NCBI RefSeq assembly: GCF_901709675.1
Contig: NC_051094.1
Coordinates: 12,394,501-12,458,500 of the forward strand
Reading direction: 5' to 3'
Origin: Syngnathus acus
Taxonomy: Eukaryota > Chordata > Actinopteri > Syngnathiformes > Syngnathidae
DNA: 64,000 bases
Part shown: positions 57,229-64,000 of the stretch, in pieces
Layout of the letters: every line of letters starts with the position of its first letter
How positions within the stretch are numbered: position 1 is the stretch's first letter
Notes under the pieces: model-generated
The model's database searches: none
What the model was told of the DNA's origin: nothing
What the model saw: only the letters and a program-made list of their open reading frames with translations
Translations under genes and position numbers: made by a program

Positions 57229-60200
57229 ATAGTCAACAGACTTTACAAAACACAAGACAGACTCTGTTGGAGGAAATTGGTAATAATGGTAACAGAGGCA
57301 GTCGATCTTCTGTAGAGCACCCAGGACCCAGGGTAATGGTGATGAAATATTTCTCCATGGAAATACAGTGTAAGGGTACAATTGTATTGATTGATGAGCT
57401 TCGGACCCACCCAAGCCTCAATATCCTCAATTAGCCAAGGAGGCTGAACAGCAAGCTTGACTTTCAATGTTCCGCTCTGCTTGTTGAGGAGTATTAGAGG
57501 TAATACTTTGATGATTTGTTAATCCTATTAAGCATTCTGTATTTTTGTCACTTCTCCTCGTCTGGGTACCTCTGCTGTGTCAGGGAAAATAATCCAATGG
57601 CTAAAAAACGGAGCCCGGGAAACAACGAGAAGAACTGCCGATTCCCAAGTTTTCTGCTGCCTTCTTTGGGTTTGCATATTGTTATCATGATTATTGCCAG
57701 TCACATGTCCCTGTAGGATTTTCATTTATATTGAACTAACCAATCAAATTGAGTAGATAAGTAAAAGAGCAGAACAAAAGTGCTACATGTACAGCCACAC
57801 ACCGTGCCAGAAAATAGTAGACGGACTTTTGATTTTCATTTGTGAAGTCCATTGCATTTAGATTAACTGCACAGAAAAGTAAACATGTATAAAAAAAAAA
57901 AATAGCAAGTGCAGACCTTGTCTCACTTGCACACTCATATATCGAGCCAGCTTTTCATCATCCATTTAATGCATTCCTGTATGAAATGTTTATTTTTCCT
58001 GCCCAGATGTGTTCTTATCGTGTGCTCACATACTATCTACATACGTGAACTTTTTACGGGATGTTACATATTCTATGGAAAATAAACTGTGGTAAATCAA
58101 CTATCTTAGTGTTATTCATTATGATCAGTGACATTAACTCCAACCCTCTTCTATTTGGACTGCTGCAGAGATGATTGAGACTAAAGAGCAGCGCTGAACA
58201 TTTAAAGGGCACCCGCTCTGCTGTTTACGTGAGGTAAAGACACAGCATTAGCATACACCTGCACTATCTGATGCGACAAAATATAAGAGATGTTTCAAAA
58301 ATTCTGGACTTGATAGCACTAATGATGCTCACTTTGATGATGTATGAAAATATGTATGCAAGTGGTCGTGGTCAGTGAGTACATGGAAAGACCTCAGAGT
58401 GCCAAGGGAGATTTCTATGAAATCAAATGCTAATTATTGTCTTGGATATCACCATGTTCTTCCTTTTCGAAAAAATGCAAAGTTTTCTCCTCAGGAAACG
58501 TTCATTCCCTTTGGTCAGGAGCAGTTGTCTCGCCTGTCGAGGGTTGTTCATTTGATCTGGAGCCCCTGTGACTATCTTGAAATGTCCTTGAGCAAGATAT
58601 CGAAGCCGCAGTTACACCCGATGCTGCGTCATCAGACAGGACAGCATTGAAACGCTTTGTGTACCTTGACAATAGAAAAGCAATTACCAGATAAAAAACA
58701 TTTTCCAGCTAACAATCATTTCGTAATAGTAAGATCAGAACAAACACGTCTTTTAAGTATCTTTCTGACATTTTCAATCATGATGAGGAACACTTCGTAA
58801 CGTCATTGAAAGTGAAGACGATTTGTCTTATTTCTTAATAAACATAAGTACCGCGCTGCGCACAAAAAAGCAACAGACGTAAATCTACTGTCTCTCTCAG
58901 ATTGCCCCGGTGAGATGCATTTCAGAATGGTGAACCTGAATAAAACATAATTGTGATTGATTTGATTTCATTTTTTGTCCAAGTAGCAATCCAACACATT
59001 GGGCATGCAAGACAATGGTTGTTTCCATGTTTGAGTGAGTAGTGTGTGGTTGCGATTGGTACTCTGCATTTAAGGAATCAAGAGGGTCATGTAAAAATCA
59101 CGATATCAAGGAATTGGATTGAACAGAATGTAATTTACTGCTGCAACAGGACCATGCTGCAGCTCATTGGCTAAGCAATGCAGTCCTCCCAAATGAATCA
59201 TTTATTGTGAATATTTTTGTCAATGGGTCTACAGCGGTAACAAATGTTTCTTTTTGCATTTCCAAGGTTGAATAATTTTGTTCCAATAAATTTGACTTTT
59301 TGATGATCTGTGTTTTTAAGGACCTGCGTTTCCAAGGTAAAACGTTCCCAAGTGGAGTAGTTAGTGGCTGTCTCATAACAACAACATGGTCTCTCTCCCT
59401 CGCTTCCCATGATATTAGTTCAAATTAAAAAATACATTTCCATGCCTGCAATCATCATCGTCAAAATGCAAACTAGTGCCTGGATGCTTGGTATAAAACC
59501 ATAAAGCAGTATCTGCTAATGGCTAAAGTGTTCTGATACATGATACAATCATGCTGCTTGAGGATTTAGTGCTCGGAGGCCAGAACTATCGCCGTACACA
59601 GCAGTTTGAACAGTTTAACGACACTGATAGATTGCATGCTGCACTCACTTGGAGTGTTCAGAATAGTGTTGGCTGAGAAATTGAGGACAGGGAGAAGCAG
59701 CAGATGCTGCATTGAGACTTGTGTGTTTAAATGCATTTATGCAGAATGGCTGGTGACTCATGATACTTCAGTCAATAAGTGCTTCTGGAGCCATACTGAC
59801 TTTTAACCACAAAATGAGACATAATCATCTCCCACAGCTCCTTTCCAATCAGCTCTGTGACTCATAGACAAGATAGTTTCTGTGTGGAATCTGCCTGAAC
59901 CAGGTGAGTTTGAGAAATGATTTTTAGAGGTAATCAAGAGATGCTGTTGCTGTGAACTGTCAAACTTTATAAAGGAATAAACTGCTGTGCCACTTAAGAA
60001 GGCTGACGCATTATTGTGTTGTCTGTGTCTTTCACGGGTTTGGATTTCTGAAAATGAAAGTGTCACAATATGAGATATCTTATTCTCATCTGCATTGTTT
60101 ATTTGCTTGACATTTTATCTATAATGGTCCTTCTTACTCTTAAGGTTGGCACATTCTTAGGAAGCAGACACAAACTATTTTCTTCCTCAGTGGAGCCGTT

Positions 60201-60600
60201 AAACTGAGCAGGACATTGTAAACACTCTAAAATCTAAGGGAAAGTTTGCTCATTTTGCTCCATTGATTTTATCAAATGAACGAATTTTGGTGGAATTTAG
60301 GATGTCATCAAGAGAGCACTCTGCAAGACTCATAAAAGCACAATTTTGTACCGAGGCTTGACAATGAAAATTTGAATCAGCACCAAATTGTATGCATTTG
60401 TAGATTTCAATATTTTCCCCCTTACGTTCGTCTAATACTGACTCTTGATGCACTTTACAGCACCAGTATGTTACATTAAGAGGGAGCTAGAACTCGGCTA
60501 ATGCTGGATTTCTTAAAATTAATTAAGTGCTCCTTCAGAGGGCCCAGCCTATGAATTTGGAGACAGCTTGTGACTCTTAATGCTTATTAGTCATTTCCTG
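57229..60600. other. 3' UTR of the long gene B transcript and downstream non-coding DNA
   Basis: The long-isoform 3' UTR may extend to the AATAAA at 58081. Beyond that no exon or identified repeat family is supported. Confidence 0.45.
58081..58086 (+). terminator. Candidate polyadenylation signal for the long gene B transcript
   Basis: AATAAA about 850 bases past the stop of the alternative exon, followed by T-rich sequence. A nearer ATTAAA variant overlaps the stop at 57224-57229 and is too close to be likely. Confidence 0.3.
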
Positions 60601-60624
60601 TCTAAGGCCTTTACAATGGTGAGG

Positions 60625-60720
60625 TAGAATAGAATAGAATAGAATAGAATAGAATAGAATAGAGTGCCTTTATTGTCATTGTACAGCAGGTATACAATGA
60701 AGTTGGGAGGTAGACGACTG
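60625..60720 (-). mobile_element. LINE-type 3' tail with (TATTC)n
   Basis: On the minus strand: CTGTACAATGACAATAAAGG then (TATTC)n, a tail common to fish non-LTR elements; the simple repeat on the plus strand is (AGAAT)n at 60625-60662. Confidence 0.6.
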
Positions 60721-60929
60721 TTGATCGGTTCTTCGATGTTGCCTTGGTTTCATGATGCCAAAATGTGAACAGCATTATGAGGATGATTTTGATGTTTAAA
60801 TACCAATTTAATTGAAGCAAAAAAATCCATTGGCTAATTCATTGAACGGTTGGACATGTGTGTAAAGTTAATTATGCCTGTATGTATGTGTATGTGTGTG
60901 TGTGTGAGTGTGTGCTCCTTATTGCTCAT

Positions 60930-61065
60930 TCCTTTCAGGTTTACGGGTAGCTGAAGCGTATCCCAGTTGACATCGGCGTCATCATGGCAGACTACATCTT
61001 TGATTGGTTGGCAGTCCGAAGTCCGCCACAGGGCACATAGAGAGACAAACAACCACTCACACACA
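60930..61065 (-). mobile_element. SINE-like fragment
   Basis: Contains AGCGTATCCCAGTTGAC, GATTGGTTGGCAGTCC and CACAGGGCACATAGAGAGAC, the minus-strand middle of the family. Preceded by a TG microsatellite (60881-60912). Confidence 0.65.
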
Positions 61066-61519
61066 AGTCAGATCAGCTCTTTGTGAAACTAATATTTCAA
61101 TTTAGGCTCACAATCAAGTTGTGCTCTTATTTCAGCCGCTATGCAAGGGAGCTATGAAAGTTTTTTTTTTATTTCCCCTGAGAGTCACCTTTAGCATCTT
61201 ACGAGCTCGACAATATTATAATTCTAAAAGCTGTCGCTCAAATCACTCTCAAAGCAACCGACCTATTTCTTGTTGCCTTTCAGGATCAAAGCTATTGTGA
61301 CTGGTATTTTAATTGTGCCAATGAATTAAAGCTCTGTTTGTCTCATTAGATGCAGCTATCGAGATAGACTGTCCTCAAAAGGTCGATAAATGTACACCCC
61401 CAGAATGCCCAATTAGCATGCAAGTGACAACCGTTCGCGTTTCGACGTGCAATAAAAATACAAAAGAGCAGATTGCTAACATAGTTTGTTTATACTGGTT
61501 TTATATTTGATTGTGTATG

Positions 61520-61597
61520 CTATTTTATCTTTGTACGGCGTCCTTGAGTGCCTTGAAAGGCGCCTTACAAATAAAATGTATTATTATCATTATTAAC
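61520..61597 (+). mobile_element. LINE (L2/CR1-like) 3' tail
   Basis: TTTGTACGGCGTCCTTGAGT, then GCCTTGAAAGGCGCC and AAATAAAATG followed by ATT units, a typical non-LTR 3' end. Confidence 0.6.
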
Positions 61598-64000
61598 AAT
61601 GAACTATTTTGGATGATGTAAACTGTTTGGGTGTTTTTTAAGGTCACATTAAAAGTGATTAGCAGATGGTGAGCCTTAGCTGGTAAGTAAGTGTATCTTT
61701 GTGTTTGAAAAGTCCGTTTTGTAGTCCACAACCTACTTCCCAAAGTGAAAGGTACCGCTTTCTAGTAAAGAGTGACACCGAGCCCTGTAACCCAGTAATC
61801 ATGTCGTTGCCACACTTAAGCAGGATTGATGTTTATCAGGAAAAGCCAATAAACAAACAATTATATTTCTTCAACCCACAGATTTCCTGTACAGAACACA
61901 GAGTACAAGAGGAAAGGCATGTCGACCCAAGAAAAGCAGAATTAATGATGCACATTTGGGATCGGTGCAATATCGCAAGCGTTGTTTCCTTTCAATGAGC
62001 ATTAGAAAATGTTAGAGAGTCTGTTTGTTGTTGTAGTCGCTGAAATTTCAGTCTACTGTCTCAACTCTCGTGGCGTCTTCATGAATCTGGCTCTGCGTGA
62101 CTCATTTGTAAATATGAATAAATTTGGCAAAAATGCATGTTCGTGAAGTATTCAAAATTGCATCCACATGAAATGCTCTATATGATGTAAAAGCCCCTTA
62201 CCAGTGCACCTTCATGCCTTAATGTAGTCACATATTTTCAAAATGTATTTACCCAAAAAGAAATAGTTGTTAGCGTTCATGTTGTTGTGCTTACATTTAG
62301 ATTCAACGCATACAAATAAATAAATGATACACCGAGCCCATCCTTCTCGGTGCTCAGGCAGGTAGTTAGACCAAGAAAAAAGGTTGCTAGGCAATCCATT
62401 CCGATCTAAGAAAAGGTCCGTATGAGACATGGTGATGCCGGCAGTTGCTGGGCGAATTGCAAGTTGACAATGAAAGCCGTATCACGCTGAGCTGAGAAGC
62501 AGAATGAGAGAGGCCGAGTAAAGCTCTCTGCAATCTGTCATTAGACATAGCTGCAAGTTATTGTCAACAGCGAGCAGGTGACATTTAATCCGTTCCATCC
62601 CTCACTCTATATTAGTCATCGATTGAATGTTTTATACAAATTTGGGCTGGAAATCTCAAAAGGCATCACAGTTTACTAAAGGACACGACATGGCAAATAA
62701 CCTGCACTGATTCTGTGCAGGACATGTGAAGGAGATGGCCCGATTGGTTTCTCACACTCCCCTCTTCCCCTCAGATGGATGTTGACGTAACAGCACTAAT
62801 GTCTCACACTTGACCACAAACTCCCACCGACTTGGCGCAGCGGGAAAGAGTGAATTTAGCTTTGGAATGTTTTCAGCTGAATACACAGGTGTGGCTATGT
62901 GCCCTGAGGAGCATGTGCCATGAGAAGGGAGGGAGAGGTTGAGACTTGCTGTCATGTCCCTGCAGCGGCAGCCCAACCACATCTCTGCCAAGGCGCAGTT
63001 TACTCTGACAGCACTGTCCTTGCATCTCAATGAGCCGCATGCAAGAGATGGCTAATGTTACAGCCTCTTGTCTCGTATCCTGGGAGATGAGCTCAATGAA
63101 GTCAACATAAGCACCATTAATAGGCATCAAAAAAGAAACAGACCTTTTATCCAGCTGTGTCCATGATAACACCAGATCTAACGGACTAAGAGTCAGTATG
63201 ACTGAGGGGGGTTCACTTGTATATTATTTTCAAACCCAAAAAAAAAAAAAAACATGTTGGGGAATCCATCATATGAAATTTAATCAAGAACCTCAAGCTT
63301 AAGTAGAAGTCTCCCCTTGATCAAGTTTAATCAGTCAGTGTGTACATTTAATCAAGAATGGATTGAAAAGCAGATGGATTAAAACGGGATGCCACTATTA
63401 GAACGGAATCTGATGATGAAAGTTCTTTGTGTGTGCTTTTTTTGTTTGTCTGTCTGTTTTTATTTTTTTCATGGGGGACGGGCTAGAGTATAACTATGCT
63501 ATTGGAGACGTGGGACATTTTTAATGCTTCTGACCCTTTCAACTGGGTCCATTTAGCAACGTTATTTTAAAAACAATGTCAAAGTTCATTCAAATACGAC
63601 TATTGTAAATTACATTTATGTGATTCGATCTTACTGTAATGTAACCGGTGCATGCCTGCACATAAAGAAAATAAAAGGCAAAAAAGAATAAACACAGAAA
63701 GCTTTTAGATTTCTCCCCCCCCACACAATAAAAGGTGTCATTTAAGCTTCAATTACATTGTGCATGATAATGTTTCGCCTCATTGTACTTGTATTACATT
63801 TTAATTATTTGCTCATTTAATTAATATTTTGCTAAACTACGTCCCTGCTGTGTTGACATGAGCTACACAATTAATTCATTTCAAAAGATTGTTTCTTTTT
63901 AATTGCACTTTTCCTCAGCCCCAGCCCGCTCCAAAAGCACTGTGCAGATATTAGGTCTCCTTTAAGACCGTTAAATGTTTGTTTTCTCATCTGTCTTTGC
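61598..64000. other. Non-coding stretch to the window end
   Basis: No exon supported. A 99-codon frame (61699-61998) has no recognised similarity. The block 62440-62600 is less AT-rich and motif-dense (see findings). A-run at 63239-63253. Confidence 0.45.

Noticed and set aside
61699-61998. 99-codon plus-strand frame with fairly normal composition
   Set aside because: No family resemblance, no flanking splice sites of note, and it follows a LINE tail.

Overview
This window is vertebrate nuclear DNA, most likely from a ray-finned (percomorph-type) fish. It is AT-rich and gene-poor, genes are spliced, and microsatellites are abundant. The interspersed repeats are typical of teleosts: a tRNA-headed SINE-like family, LINE 3' tails, hAT and mariner MITEs, and a solo-LTR-like block. 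Syngnathid-like fish are possible, but the species cannot be fixed from sequence alone.

Only two genes can be supported, and both encode LRRTM-family postsynaptic adhesion proteins closest to LRRTM4. They are divergent (head to head), with start codons about 7.5 kb apart. Gene A (minus strand, 17223 down to 15267) encodes 542 residues. Gene B (plus strand, 24685 to 26690) encodes 516 residues. In both, the start codon sits in a tiny coding exon that ends ATGG at a GT donor (GTAAGT in A, GTATGT in B). A short intron (328 bp in A, 455 bp in B) leads to one large exon carrying signal peptide, LRRNT, about ten LRRs, LRRCT, stalk, transmembrane helix and a cytoplasmic tail ending ECEV.

The most interesting feature is a third coding exon of gene B at 57031-57228, about 30 kb downstream. 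Its donor is embedded in the last codons of the short isoform (GAG, then GTATGA, where GTA TGA are Val and stop). Splicing replaces V-stop with 65 residues whose first part resembles the long-isoform tail of mammalian LRRTM4 (Tyr-Cys-x-Ala-His ... Leu-His-Val). The new tail lacks the ECEV PDZ-type end and instead carries PPYRF, a match to the Homer EVH1 consensus PPxxF. Gene A's equivalent donor is weaker (GAA then GTATAA) and no matching exon was recognised on its side.

Layout: 1-15.2 kb is non-coding, with SINE/LINE fragments, a nested mariner MITE (4924-6010) and a long foldback palindrome (10096-10638). 15.2-17.2 kb is gene A, with a (CT)n tract just upstream. 17.6-24.7 kb is the shared 5' intergenic region, with a solo-LTR-like block, a strong CTCF-like core and the likely promoter of gene B. 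24.7-26.7 kb is the main part of gene B. 26.7-57.0 kb is its large 3' intron, with nested hAT MITEs, a 290-bp compound tetranucleotide array, a decayed LINE and SINEs. 57.0-57.2 kb is the alternative last exon. 57.2-64 kb is non-coding with repeat tails. No alpha-catenin exon, tRNA, rRNA or CRISPR was found.
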